Assembly: GCF_014145225.1 (NCBI RefSeq)
Contig: NZ_JABVCQ010000024.1
Location: 1-53,806 of the forward strand
DNA: 53,806 nt
Direction: 5' to 3'
Source: Thiospirillum jenense
GTDB taxonomy: Bacteria > Pseudomonadota > Gammaproteobacteria > Chromatiales > Chromatiaceae
Positions 35,568 through 44,409 of this stretch are shown in pieces. Each line of letters opens with the position of its first letter. Position 1 is the stretch's first letter. Position numbers and translations under genes: made by a program. Under the pieces are notes generated by a model. It saw only the letters and a list, made by a program, of their open reading frames with translations, ran no database searches and was not told where the DNA came from.

Positions 35568-35651
35568 TTACAAATACCGGGCATAGGTCATCCATCCATC
35601 ATTCACCCACGCCGGCATTTTCCGCCCAATGCTTAATACCCGGATACGCAT
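35568..35651 (-). pseudogene. Truncated rlmH 5' fragment
   Basis: The start codon and first 25 codons of rlmH (MRIRVLSIGRKMPAW...) are followed by two unrelated codons and a stop, giving a 27-codon remnant. It is the second copy of the 75-bp repeat and marks where rlmH formerly began next to the kinase gene. Confidence 0.85.
35577..35651. repeat. 75-bp direct repeat, copy 2
   Basis: Exact copy of 32786-32860. It overlaps the last codons and stop of the NahK-like kinase gene (35633-35635). Confidence 0.95.
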
Positions 35652-36754
35652 TGATTAATTAACGTCCGCAATGCCAATTCCTGATTTTCAATGGCGGCAA
35701 CTAATGCAAGTTGGTTGCGGGCGCGTAACAGATTTTGTCCCGGTTCAGTCACGCGAAAGTATTGATCCCCGTTCAGATGATCAGTTAAAAAACGAATTCC
35801 CAATTCCAGTGGTAATAAGCGCAGGGCATCAAATAACCAAGCGCTTTCAATGGGAGTCCACAGCGGCGCGGCAATAGCAAAATATCCAGCAAATAATTCG
35901 CGGCAACATGCTTGGTCAAATATCACCTGCCCGTCGGCTTGATCTTCATCAAAGCGATTGCAGCAAGAACGTACGCAGTCGGCGACATCGTGTAATAACA
36001 AACCGGGTTGAATGGTGTCCAAATCAATTAAACACAAGGCAGATTGACCTGATAAATCAAACAAAATATTGGTCAATTTAGGATCACCGTGTGTGATACG
36101 CAGTGGTAATAGTTCAGCGGCCTGCACTGTATCAAACCGTTGGATTAATCCGGTGCGCTGGTTAATGAAACTAATGGCATCAATAATGGCCGTATCTTGA
36201 ATTGTGTGTAATGGTGCAAGGCGCTGTTGCAATTGGGCAAGATACTGTGCGCTATCATGCAGCGTCGGCAGGGTTAATTTGAAGTGTTGCCGCGGTAATT
36301 GTGCGACAAAAGTATGAAACTCAGCTAATGTCCGCCCGACTTCACGCGCTTGATTTGGCTGGTTAATCGTCATTAATGTCTGACTATTTGCGATCAATTC
36401 CAATACCCGCCAGGTGCCGCCATCATGATCAACAAATGCCAATTCACCACTCGCAGCGGGAAATAATTGCGGCAAGCGCGGTGCTTGATTACCCAGTGCC
36501 AAACGCGCTTGTTGCAAATACTGCAAATTATCCATGATGCGTTCGGGGGCGGAGAATACGCGCTGGTTAATACGCTGCAAAACAAACTCGCCAGCTTGCG
36601 TTTTCACACAATAACTATCGTTAATAAAACCCTGCCCAAACGGCGTGATGTTAATTGTGCCATGACACACTGGAAAGTGTGCGGCAATGATCGAGACATG
36701 CTCGAGTTTAATTCCAGAACGCGGTATCGGTGGTGAATGAACTACGCTAGTCAT
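35633..36754 (-). CDS. APH/NahK-like phosphotransferase
   Basis: 373 residues from the ATG at 36754, with AAGGA 8 nt upstream. The aminoglycoside phosphotransferase/choline kinase fold shows GQGFINDSYCV...FVLQRINQRVF, catalytic HGDPKLTNILFD and metal-binding LIDLDTIQPG. The GxGxINDTY...LQRIN form is that of N-acetylhexosamine 1-kinase-like proteins, so a sugar is the likely substrate; antibiotic resistance is unlikely. Its stop codon lies in the 75-bp rlmH-derived repeat, showing that it once overlapped rlmH. Confidence 0.8.
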   Translation of the reverse strand: MTSVVHSPPIPRSGIKLEHVSIIAAHFPVCHGTINITPFGQGFINDSYCVKTQAGEFVLQRINQRVFSAPERIMDNLQYLQQARLALGNQAPRLPQLFPAASGELAFVDHDGGTWRVLELIANSQTLMTINQPNQAREVGRTLAEFHTFVAQLPRQHFKLTLPTLHDSAQYLAQLQQRLAPLHTIQDTAIIDAISFINQRTGLIQRFDTVQAAELLPLRITHGDPKLTNILFDLSGQSALCLIDLDTIQPGLLLHDVADCVRSCCNRFDEDQADGQVIFDQACCRELFAGYFAIAAPLWTPIESAWLFDALRLLPLELGIRFLTDHLNGDQYFRVTEPGQNLLRARNQLALVAAIENQELALRTLINQCVSGY

Positions 36755-37110
36755 AATAATTATCCTTCGCTGCGATCTTGGTCAACAGTTTAAAGAAAAT
36801 CGGGTTAATGTGCGGCAGATTTTATTTAGCCGCAACGCGACTTATCCCTAAACGTACCTTGACCAACCCTAGTGTCATCGTTAAAAATACGCGGCCGCTG
36901 AAGCCTGTCACGGATCACCAGCCCCCCAGCATCGTAACGCTATGAACGCAGCACGGGGGTTGTTTTGTTTTACAATCATCGTGTTGTTATTGCAAAGCGT
37001 GGGCAGTTTTTTGCGTCACCTCTCTTATCAACAATAGAATATTGTCATCGTTCGTACGCCTCCGTTGCGAGGCGTCGTCCCTACGAGCCTAGCGGGGGTT
37101 TTTTTAACAA
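36755..37110. other. Intergenic region upstream of petABC
   Basis: 356 bp between divergent genes, without a credible gene. It holds a candidate promoter (37011-37040) and a perfect 7-bp hairpin, ACGCCTC-CGTTGC-GAGGCGT (37056-37075), which would lie in the petA leader. A GGGGG run followed by T precedes the petA start. Confidence 0.45.
37011..37040 (+). promoter_or_regulatory. Candidate promoter of petABC
   Basis: TTGCGT (37011-37016), an 18-nt spacer and TAGAAT (37035-37040). The leader to petA would be about 65 nt and include the 37056-37075 hairpin. Confidence 0.4.
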
Positions 37111-37704
37111 ATGAGCGCACAAGGCGTGAATAAGACGCGGAGACGAATACTCGTTGCCGCAACCAGCGTCGTCGGTGCCGTTGGTGCTGGCTACGTCGCT
37201 GTTCCCTTCATCGCGTCAATGAACCCGAGTGCTAAAGCTCGGGCGGCGGGCGCACCAGTTGAAGCGAATATCAGTCAGCTAGAACCCGGTGCATTATTAA
37301 GGGTTAAATGGCGTGGTCAACCCATTTGGATTGTGCATCGCACAGCCGAAATGCTAAACGCATTACCAACACGCGATTCGGATTTGGTTGATCCGTCATC
37401 GCAGGTATTGCAACAACCAAGTTATTGCCAAAATTCGACGCGGTCAATTAAAGCAAATTATTTCGTGGTCATTGGCATTTGCACCCATTTAGGTTGCTCG
37501 CCAACTTATCGCCCCGAATTCGCCCCGGAAGACCTCGGGGACAAATGGAAAGGTGGTTGGTTTTGCCCCTGTCATGGCTCAAAGTTTGATTTAGCCGGGC
37601 GGGTATTCAAGGGTGTTCCGGCACCGACTAACTTGGTCATTCCCAAACACACCTATCTTAATGACACGACCCTATTGATCGGCGAGGATGGAGGACGGGC
37701 TTAA
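37111..37704 (+). CDS. petA: Ubiquinol-cytochrome c reductase, Rieske iron-sulfur subunit
   Basis: 197 residues. The N-terminus has a KTRRRILVAATS basic/hydrophobic anchor like a Tat signal that stays as a membrane helix. The 2Fe-2S cluster motifs are CTHLGC (ligands C124, H126) and CPCHGS (ligands C152, H155), with C129 and C154 forming the expected disulfide. It passes electrons from ubiquinol to cytochrome c1. The stop overlaps the petB start (TAATG). Confidence 0.97.
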   Translation: MSAQGVNKTRRRILVAATSVVGAVGAGYVAVPFIASMNPSAKARAAGAPVEANISQLEPGALLRVKWRGQPIWIVHRTAEMLNALPTRDSDLVDPSSQVLQQPSYCQNSTRSIKANYFVVIGICTHLGCSPTYRPEFAPEDLGDKWKGGWFCPCHGSKFDLAGRVFKGVPAPTNLVIPKHTYLNDTTLLIGEDGGRA

Positions 37705-38945
37705 TGAGTGCTGCACCCACCGAACCGAGCGGCTTTATTGGCTGGCTCGATAAACGCTTTCCAATTCTACATGTTTGGAATGCGCATTTTGCGGATTACT
37801 ACGCACCCAAAAATCTGAATTTTTGGTCATTCTTCGGATCACTCGCTTTATTAGTGTTAGTGATTCAAATTGTCACCGGTATTTGGTTGGCAATGAATTA
37901 TAAACCCTCAGCAGTTGATGCGTTTGCATCCGTTGAATACATCATGCGTGATGTGGACTGGGGTTGGTTAATTCGCTATCTGCATTCCACCGGCGCCTCG
38001 GCGTTCTTCATTGTCATTTACCTGCACATGTTTCGCGCCCTCATGTGGGGATCGTATCGCAAACCGCGTGAATTGCTCTGGATCATAGGCGTTATCATTT
38101 ATCTGGCAATGATGGCCACTGCATTCTTTGGCTACCTGCTACCCTGGGGGCAAATGTCTTATTGGGGCGCACAAGTCATTGTCAATTTATTCGCCGCAGT
38201 GCCAGACATTGGTGAACCCTTATCGGCTTGGGTACGCGGTGATTACGTCATCTCTGATGCGACCTTAAACCGCTTCTTTGCTTTCCATTTTTTGATTCCA
38301 TTCTTGTTAGCTGGCTTGGTGTTTATTCACATCGTCGCCCTGCACCGCGTTGGTTCAAATAACCCAGACGGAATTGAGATTAAAGACAAAAAGGATGAAA
38401 ACGGCCGCCCGTTAGACGGCATTCCATTTCATCCGTATTACACCGTTAAAGATACTGTTGGCGTGGTTGGCTTTTTAGCCATCTTCGCTGCTATTGTCTT
38501 TTTTGCACCCGACTTCGGCGGCTTATTCTTAGAAGGGCCGAATTTCCAACCGGCTGATCCATTAAAAACGCCCCCGCACATTGCACCCGTATGGTACTTC
38601 ACACCGTTCTACGCCATGTTGCGTGCCGTGCCACCGATTGCTGGTTCTCAATTCCCCGGCGTCGTGGTCATGTTTGCAGCAATTTTAATCATGTTCTTTT
38701 TACCCTGGTTAGATCGCAGCCCGGTCAAATCCATGCGGTATAAAGGCAAGATTTCACGCATTGCATTGGGTTTATTTGTCGTGTCATTTATTGCATTAGC
38801 GTATCTTGGTCTCATGCCGGCGAGTGATCTATACACGTTTTTATCGCGTGTATTTACCATTATTTATTTCGCCTTTTTTATCTTGATGCCAATTTACAGC
38901 AAACTCGATAAAACCCTGCCGGTGCCAGAACGGGTGACCCTATGA
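37704..38945 (+). CDS. petB: Cytochrome b of the bc1 complex
   Basis: 413 residues with eight predicted helices. The paired heme histidines sit in RYLHSTGASAFFIVIYLHMFRALMWGSY and FHFLIPFLLAGLVFIHIVALH, and the quinol-site PEWY-type motif appears in the variant PVWYFTPFYAMLR. The protein carries both b hemes and the Qo and Qi sites. The gene overlaps petA by one base and petC by 4 bp. Confidence 0.97.
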   Translation: MSAAPTEPSGFIGWLDKRFPILHVWNAHFADYYAPKNLNFWSFFGSLALLVLVIQIVTGIWLAMNYKPSAVDAFASVEYIMRDVDWGWLIRYLHSTGASAFFIVIYLHMFRALMWGSYRKPRELLWIIGVIIYLAMMATAFFGYLLPWGQMSYWGAQVIVNLFAAVPDIGEPLSAWVRGDYVISDATLNRFFAFHFLIPFLLAGLVFIHIVALHRVGSNNPDGIEIKDKKDENGRPLDGIPFHPYYTVKDTVGVVGFLAIFAAIVFFAPDFGGLFLEGPNFQPADPLKTPPHIAPVWYFTPFYAMLRAVPPIAGSQFPGVVVMFAAILIMFFLPWLDRSPVKSMRYKGKISRIALGLFVVSFIALAYLGLMPASDLYTFLSRVFTIIYFAFFILMPIYSKLDKTLPVPERVTL

Positions 38946-39697
38946 GAAATGCCATTTTTGCAATTGCGTTATTATTGGCAACACCATTTGGTCTTGCTAT
39001 GGCGAGTGGTCATGAGCCAGAGACAGAAGATGCCGATATTGATTTAACCGATCATGCGTCATTACAACGCGGCGCGAAATATTTTATGAATTATTGCCTC
39101 GGCTGTCATTCATTAAAATACATGCGCTATAGCCGCGTGGCACAGGATATTGGTATTTCTGATTCAGATTTGCGCAATAACCTGCTGTACGGTAATGCCA
39201 AACCAGGCGATATGATTACCAATTCCATGCGTCCAGAAGATGGCGAATTGTGGTTTGGCGCCGTGGTGCCGGATTTAACCCTGGTAGCGCGCTGGCGTAC
39301 GCCTGATTGGGTGTACACCTATTTGAAATCCTTTTATTTGGATGATAGCCGTCCCTATGGTGTAAATAACCTGATGTTCCCGGATGTGGGAATGCCGCCG
39401 GTATTATCTGGATTGCAAGGTATTCAAGAACCAGTTTATGCCGAAGGCTATGAACCTGCGCCCGGTGCGCCAGTAGATAAGGCGCATGTCATTGGTGTTA
39501 AATTGGTTAAACAAGGATCATTAACGCCAGAACAATACGATGCAATGGCGCGTGATTTGACCAATTTCTTGACTTACATTGGTGAGCCAATGAAATTGCA
39601 ACGTCAACAGTTGGGCATTTACGTTCTCTTATTCTTAGGTGTGCTATTTGTTTTGGCATTCTATTTGAAGAAAGAGTATTGGAAAGACGTCCATTAA
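38942..39697 (+). CDS. petC: Cytochrome c1 of the bc1 complex
   Basis: 251 residues with a signal peptide (ATPFGLAMA). The heme-binding motif CLGCH covers residues 52-56 and the axial Met lies in DVGMPPVL. A C-terminal anchor helix (LGIYVLLFLGVLFVLAFYL) ends in KKEYWKDVH. It accepts electrons from the Rieske protein. The ATGA overlap with petB indicates coupled translation. Its covalent heme needs the Ccm system encoded just downstream. Confidence 0.96.
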   Translation: MRNAIFAIALLLATPFGLAMASGHEPETEDADIDLTDHASLQRGAKYFMNYCLGCHSLKYMRYSRVAQDIGISDSDLRNNLLYGNAKPGDMITNSMRPEDGELWFGAVVPDLTLVARWRTPDWVYTYLKSFYLDDSRPYGVNNLMFPDVGMPPVLSGLQGIQEPVYAEGYEPAPGAPVDKAHVIGVKLVKQGSLTPEQYDAMARDLTNFLTYIGEPMKLQRQQLGIYVLLFLGVLFVLAFYLKKEYWKDVH

Positions 39698-39733
39698 TCA
39701 TTCGAGTTAGGGTTTATCCTGACTGATTTGGTG

Positions 39734-39775
39734 CGCCATCCAGAGCGGGATTGCTCTTGGATGGCGTTATTTTTT
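39734..39775 (+). terminator. Intrinsic terminator of petABC
   Basis: A long stem (CGCCATCCAGAGC pairing with GCTCTTGGATGGCG, one bulge) with a 6-nt loop is followed by TTATTTTTT. It separates petABC from the ccm genes. Confidence 0.88.
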
Positions 39776-39810
39776 GGGTGATTAATTCATGTTGTTTGGT
39801 ATTTTATGCT

Positions 39811-40290
39811 ATGAAAGCACGTCAAAAACGTCTTCTGTTTATTGTATTTGCTATTACTGGAATCGGTATTGCCGCCGCGATGGCATTACAAGCATTGCGC
39901 AGTAATATCGCGTATTTCTTTAGCCCATCGCAGGTCATTGCACAACCACCGCCGGCGAATGAAGTTTTCCGACTCGGCGGCTTGGTGGTGAATGGCAGTT
40001 TGAATCGCCAATCCGATGGATTAACCGTGCATTTTAAGATTACTGATAATGCCGCCACCATTCCCGTGCGCTATACGGGTATTTTGCCGGATTTATTTAA
40101 AGAAGGTCAGGGCGTGGTGGCAAAAGGGCGAATGCAACCCGATGGCGCATTTCAAGCCAATGAAGTATTAGCCAAACATGATGCGTCTTATATGCCGCCG
40201 GAAGTGGCTGATACGCTTAAAGCAGCGCATGTCGAAGGCATTGTCGAAACGGTTAAACAACAGCAATTAAATGCAAATCCGCAACCTTAA
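39811..40290 (+). CDS. ccmE: Cytochrome c maturation heme chaperone CcmE
   Basis: 159 residues from the ATG at 39811, which gives the normal MKARQKRLLFIVFAI membrane anchor; an in-frame TTG at 39751 would overlap the petABC terminator. Heme-binding His123 and Tyr127 are in KHDASYMPPEV. CcmE binds heme covalently in the periplasm and hands it to CcmF/H. ccmABCD, which load CcmE, are not in the window. Confidence 0.93.
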   Translation: MKARQKRLLFIVFAITGIGIAAAMALQALRSNIAYFFSPSQVIAQPPPANEVFRLGGLVVNGSLNRQSDGLTVHFKITDNAATIPVRYTGILPDLFKEGQGVVAKGRMQPDGAFQANEVLAKHDASYMPPEVADTLKAAHVEGIVETVKQQQLNANPQP

Positions 40291-40315
40291 TTGCGGTGGA
40301 TGCGCGGAGTAATGA

Positions 40316-42313
40316 ATGATTCCTGAACTCGGTCATTTGGCGTTAATTCTGGCGCTCGGCTTGGCACTCATTCAAGCCACCTTACCATTATTAGGCACTT
40401 TCAATCACAGTGCGACCTGGATGGCATTAGCCCGGCCACTCGCGTATGGGCAATTCACTCTACTGACTATTGCCTTTGCGTGTTTAACCTATGCTTTTTT
40501 AATCAGTGATTTTTCCGTTGCCTACGTCGCCACCAATTCCAATAGTTTATTACCAACGCTCTACAAAGTGTCCGCCGTTTGGGGTGCGCACGAAGGTTCA
40601 TTATTATTATGGGTATTGATGATGGCCGCATGGGGAGCAGCGGTTGCATTATTCAGCCGGCATTTGCCACAAATAACACTTGCACGGGTAATAGCCGTTC
40701 AAGGCATGGTCGCAGTGGGCTTTTTATTATTCATTTTATTCACTTCCAACCCCTTTGAACGCCTATTTCCAATACCACCCGAGGGACGGGATCTCAATCC
40801 GTTATTACAGGATTTTGGGTTAGCTATTCACCCGCCCATGTTGTATATGGGCTATGTCGGATTTTCAATTGCCTTTGCCTTCGCCATTGCCGCGTTAATT
40901 GGCGGACAATTAGATGCCGCTTGGGCGCGCTGGTCACGACCCTGGACACTCATTGCTTGGGTCTTTTTAACGCTCGGCATTGCATTAGGGTCGTGGTGGG
41001 CGTATTACGAATTAGGTTGGGGCGGCTGGTGGTTTTGGGATCCAGTTGAAAATGCGTCACTCATGCCCTGGTTAATTGGCACCGCACTCATTCATTCATT
41101 CGCTGTCACCGAAAAACGGGCGGCATTCAAAAACTGGACAGTGTTATTAGCCATCAGCGCATTTTCATTAAGTCTGCTCGGCACATTTCTAGTCCGCTCA
41201 GGCGTATTAACCTCTATTCACGCCTTCGCCACCGATCCAACTCGCGGCGCCTTTATTCTGGTATTTTTAGCGATTGTTATTGGCGGATCATTAACGCTCT
41301 ATGCGTGGCGAGCGCCATCCATTTCCAGTGGTGGTTATTTCGCGCTGTTATCGCGTGAAACCTCACTGTTAATTAACAACCTAATGTTTGCCGCCTTGAC
41401 CATTATTGTGTTATTCGGCACCTTAGCACCACTGATTTATGACGCCTTTGGCTGGGGTAAAATCTCCGTTGGTTTTCCCTGGTTTAATAAAATGTTCACG
41501 GTATTAGCACCGGGTTTAGTCATTGTCATGGGCATCAGTCCATTTTTGCGTTGGAAACGTGATCGGTTCATGCGGTTAATTCGACACCTATGGTGGCTGG
41601 TCGCAATTGTTTTAGCCATTAAACTGTTATTGATTAGCCAAGTGCCAATCGGTGTGATGATTGGGATGTCATTAGCGGTTTGGTTATTGATCACGCACGG
41701 CGCTTCTGTGTATGAACGCCTCCAACAGCGTGACCGCTCTCAATTCACATTAAAAGCCGCTTTCATTCAAGATTTACGCGGTAGCGGGCGCAGCTTTTAC
41801 GGCATGATCATTGCGCATGTTGGCATGGCATTGTTTATTATTGGCGTCACCATTGTCTCCCATTTTGCCATTGAAACCGATGTCAGATTATCGCCTGGTG
41901 ATAGTCATGTCGTTGCCGGTTATCGCTTTGAATTCAAGGGCGCGGTTTCCAGTACCGGCCCGAATTATCATGCCGAACGCGGGCATTTTATTGTCACAGA
42001 TGATAATGGCGATCATGTTGCTGATTTATTCCCCGAGAAACGCGCTTATTTCGGCGGTGGAATGCCCATGACCGAAGCGGCAATAGACCCAGGGTTAATG
42101 CGCGATGTGTACGTTGCATTGGGCGAACCATTGGGTGAGGGTGATTGGGCGGTGCGTTTGTATTATAAACCAGCGGTGCGTTTTATTTGGCTGGGTGCAA
42201 TTTTCATGGCATTGGGTGGATTATTGGCAATGGCTGATCGGCGCTACCGAAGCACGTCACCATTAGCGCAAATCACTCCAACCATTGCCGCATCAGGATC
42301 AATCAAACCATGA
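40316..42313 (+). CDS. ccmF: Cytochrome c heme lyase subunit CcmF
   Basis: 665 residues with about 15 membrane helices. The WWD heme-handling motif is WGGWWFWDPVENASLMPWL. Early GAHEGSLLLWVL and a large periplasmic loop before the last helix are as in CcmF. With CcmH/I it attaches heme from CcmE to apocytochromes c. The gene overlaps ccmG by 4 bp. Confidence 0.97.
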   Translation: MIPELGHLALILALGLALIQATLPLLGTFNHSATWMALARPLAYGQFTLLTIAFACLTYAFLISDFSVAYVATNSNSLLPTLYKVSAVWGAHEGSLLLWVLMMAAWGAAVALFSRHLPQITLARVIAVQGMVAVGFLLFILFTSNPFERLFPIPPEGRDLNPLLQDFGLAIHPPMLYMGYVGFSIAFAFAIAALIGGQLDAAWARWSRPWTLIAWVFLTLGIALGSWWAYYELGWGGWWFWDPVENASLMPWLIGTALIHSFAVTEKRAAFKNWTVLLAISAFSLSLLGTFLVRSGVLTSIHAFATDPTRGAFILVFLAIVIGGSLTLYAWRAPSISSGGYFALLSRETSLLINNLMFAALTIIVLFGTLAPLIYDAFGWGKISVGFPWFNKMFTVLAPGLVIVMGISPFLRWKRDRFMRLIRHLWWLVAIVLAIKLLLISQVPIGVMIGMSLAVWLLITHGASVYERLQQRDRSQFTLKAAFIQDLRGSGRSFYGMIIAHVGMALFIIGVTIVSHFAIETDVRLSPGDSHVVAGYRFEFKGAVSSTGPNYHAERGHFIVTDDNGDHVADLFPEKRAYFGGGMPMTEAAIDPGLMRDVYVALGEPLGEGDWAVRLYYKPAVRFIWLGAIFMALGGLLAMADRRYRSTSPLAQITPTIAASGSIKP

Positions 42314-42870
42314 CTATTCAATCCAAACGCTTGTCATTATTTGTGTTGCCATTAGCGATTTTCATAGCATTGGTGGGCTTGTTATTATTTGGTTTAACGC
42401 AAGACCCGCGTGAGGTGCCGTCACCGCTGATTGGTAAATCAATTCCAACTTTTAATACACCCGACTTAATTGATCCGTCGCGTCAAGTGACGGATGCCGA
42501 ATTACGCGGACACATCACGTTATTTAATGTATGGGCGTCGTGGTGTCCGGCGTGTAAAGCAGAACATCCAATGCTCATGCAATTAGCGCAGCAGGCGGGG
42601 ATTCAATTGATTGGCTTGAATTGGAAAGATGAACGCAGCGCGGCATTGCAAGTGATTAATAGTACCGGCAACCCGTATCTTTTCATTGGGTATGATCGGG
42701 ATAATCGCGTGGGATTAGATTGGGGCGTGTATGGAGCGCCGGAAACCTTTATTATTGATCGGGCTGGAATCATTCGCCATAAACACATTGGCCCCATTGA
42801 CCAAACAGTTTGGGATGACACGCTCGCGCCCTTAATTAAAACATTGCAAGCGGAGCCGCATTCACCATGA
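42310..42870 (+). CDS. ccmG: Thioredoxin-like thiol:disulfide protein CcmG/DsbE
   Basis: 186 residues with an N-terminal membrane anchor and a thioredoxin fold whose active site is WCPAC (C79, C82), followed by the cis-Pro region (YGAPETFI). It keeps apocytochrome c cysteines reduced in the periplasm. It overlaps ccmF and ccmH by 4 bp each. Confidence 0.95.
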   Translation: MTIQSKRLSLFVLPLAIFIALVGLLLFGLTQDPREVPSPLIGKSIPTFNTPDLIDPSRQVTDAELRGHITLFNVWASWCPACKAEHPMLMQLAQQAGIQLIGLNWKDERSAALQVINSTGNPYLFIGYDRDNRVGLDWGVYGAPETFIIDRAGIIRHKHIGPIDQTVWDDTLAPLIKTLQAEPHSP

Positions 42871-43403
42871 TTAAACACAGATTAATACGCGGCGGGGCGG
42901 TATTGATAATAATTGGTTTCATACACACCGCCGCGCTGGGGTTTACCTTAGAACAATTTCATTTTGATAGTGCGCAACAAGAAACCACCTTCCGCGAGTT
43001 AATTGGTAAATTGCGCTGTTTGGTGTGTCAGAATGAATCATTAGCCGGTTCACAGGCGGAATTAGCGCAAGATTTGCGGCGCGAAGTGTATGAAATGTTG
43101 CGCGCCGGGAAATCAGAACAAGAGGTGATTTCATTTTTAACCACGCGCTATGGTGATTTCATTTTGTATGATCCACCATTAAAACCGTCAACCTATGTGC
43201 TATGGTTTGGGCCAATTATTTTAATTAGCATTGCGGCGGTGTTTATGTTGCGATTATTATTGCGCGGGCGGTCTCCATTGAATAGAAATGATGCGCTTGA
43301 TCCGCAAGAACAACAGCGGTTAAATCAATTATTGGCGGCGACCATTGCCGATCCGAATAACCCGACCGCCTCGTCCACCATTGCTGAGAAATCGCACCCA
43401 TGA
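42867..43403 (+). CDS. ccmH: Cytochrome c maturation protein CcmH (CcmL-type)
   Basis: 178 residues: signal peptide, redox motif LRCLVCQN (C51, C54), the conserved SQAELAQDLRREVYEML helix region and one C-terminal anchor helix. It is the short CcmH form; the TPR part is the separate next gene. It reduces and presents apocytochrome c. It overlaps ccmI by 4 bp. Confidence 0.95.
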   Translation: MIKHRLIRGGAVLIIIGFIHTAALGFTLEQFHFDSAQQETTFRELIGKLRCLVCQNESLAGSQAELAQDLRREVYEMLRAGKSEQEVISFLTTRYGDFILYDPPLKPSTYVLWFGPIILISIAAVFMLRLLLRGRSPLNRNDALDPQEQQRLNQLLAATIADPNNPTASSTIAEKSHP

Positions 43404-44317
43404 CGCCATTTTGGATGTTCGCCACTGGTTTATTATTATTAACCGCGTTGTTTATTACCACGCCGCTATGGTTGCGCCGGCGTTCAACGGCCGCGGCGGC
43501 TACGCAGGATCAATTAAATCTCAATTTATTTCAGCAACGTTGTGCTGAATTGGAGGCGGATTTAGCAACGGGATTGCTCGATGCCACGCAATATGACGCG
43601 GCGCGGCGGGATTTGGAACGCGAATTGCTGCACGATGTGCCGGCCGGGGTAAATACCACTGTCGCGCCCACGCCACGCGAGCCGGCGAGTCGCTGGTTGA
43701 CGGTGCTGGCGGCGGCGGGTGCGGTGCCGGCGTTGGCAGTGGGATTGTATTTCATTATCGGCAATCCGACGCTCACTGCCGCGCTGCCGCCCGCCGCTGC
43801 GACCGCGCAAATGCCGCCGTTGGACGTGTTGGCCGAGCGCCTGACCGAGCGGTTGCAGCAGACGCCGGACAATCTCGACGGGTGGTTGATGTTGGGGCAG
43901 ACGCAGTTTGCGCTCGGGCGACCGGCGGAGGCGTTGGCGGCGCTGGAACGGGCGTATGCGCTCGCGCCCGAGCAGTCGGAGGTGATGTTGGCGTATGCCG
44001 AGGCATTGGCGGCGAATAATCACAATTCATTAGCCGGCCGGCCGACTGAGTTAATTGCCAACGTATTAGCGCGTGAACCGACAAATGTGACGGCGTTATG
44101 GTTAAACGGCATGGCGGCATTTCAACAGCAGCAATTCGCCGCCGCAATTAACAATTGGCAGCAGGTATTAACCCAAATTGATCCCGCTGGTGAAGAGGCG
44201 AAATCAGTGCAGGCATTAATTGCTGAAGCACAACAAGAATTGGCGAATGAAAAAACGCCGAGTACACCACCCGCGTCATCAATTCCGCCGGCCGCCCAAT
44301 CTAATTCACCGCAATAG
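43400..44317 (+). CDS. ccmI: Cytochrome c maturation TPR protein CcmI
   Basis: 305 residues. Two membrane helices (about 5-24 and 95-115) flank a CcmI-type cytoplasmic helix segment with DLERELLHDV. TPR repeats follow (LDGWLMLGQTQFALGRPAEALAALERAYAL...), then a Pro/Ser tail. It captures apocytochrome C-termini for CcmF/H. Codon use changes sharply inside the gene: about 24 Leu codons between 43565 and 44020 include no TTA, while flanking parts use mostly TTA. Confidence 0.92.
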   Translation: MTPFWMFATGLLLLTALFITTPLWLRRRSTAAAATQDQLNLNLFQQRCAELEADLATGLLDATQYDAARRDLERELLHDVPAGVNTTVAPTPREPASRWLTVLAAAGAVPALAVGLYFIIGNPTLTAALPPAAATAQMPPLDVLAERLTERLQQTPDNLDGWLMLGQTQFALGRPAEALAALERAYALAPEQSEVMLAYAEALAANNHNSLAGRPTELIANVLAREPTNVTALWLNGMAAFQQQQFAAAINNWQQVLTQIDPAGEEAKSVQALIAEAQQELANEKTPSTPPASSIPPAAQSNSPQ

Positions 44318-44409
44318 GTGTTGGTTAATCATTATCATTGGCGTGATTGATTGACGACGGCGCCCAGCTTTAATCCAGTTCATTCCCCACATTTCAAGGT
44401 TTATTGCAT

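Larger units (their letters stand above)
32861..35576. mobile_element. Inserted 2.7-kb segment bounded by the 75-bp repeat
   Basis: The 2716 bp between the two repeat copies hold one gene (secreted beta-helix/PKD protein, 33100-35481), its upstream region and a terminator. No transposase, integrase or terminal inverted repeat is seen. The repeat shows that DNA was inserted at, or duplicated with, the 5' end of rlmH. The mechanism is unknown, and the label mobile element is an inference. Confidence 0.5.

Noticed and set aside
32786-35651. SCCmec-like cassette inserted in rlmH
   Set aside because: SCC elements insert at the 3' end of rlmH and carry ccr recombinases. Here the 5' end is duplicated and no recombinase gene is present.
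35633-36754. Aminoglycoside resistance gene
   Set aside because: The fold is APH-like, but the GxGxINDTY...LQRIN signature points to sugar kinases, and the gene context is chromosomal housekeeping.
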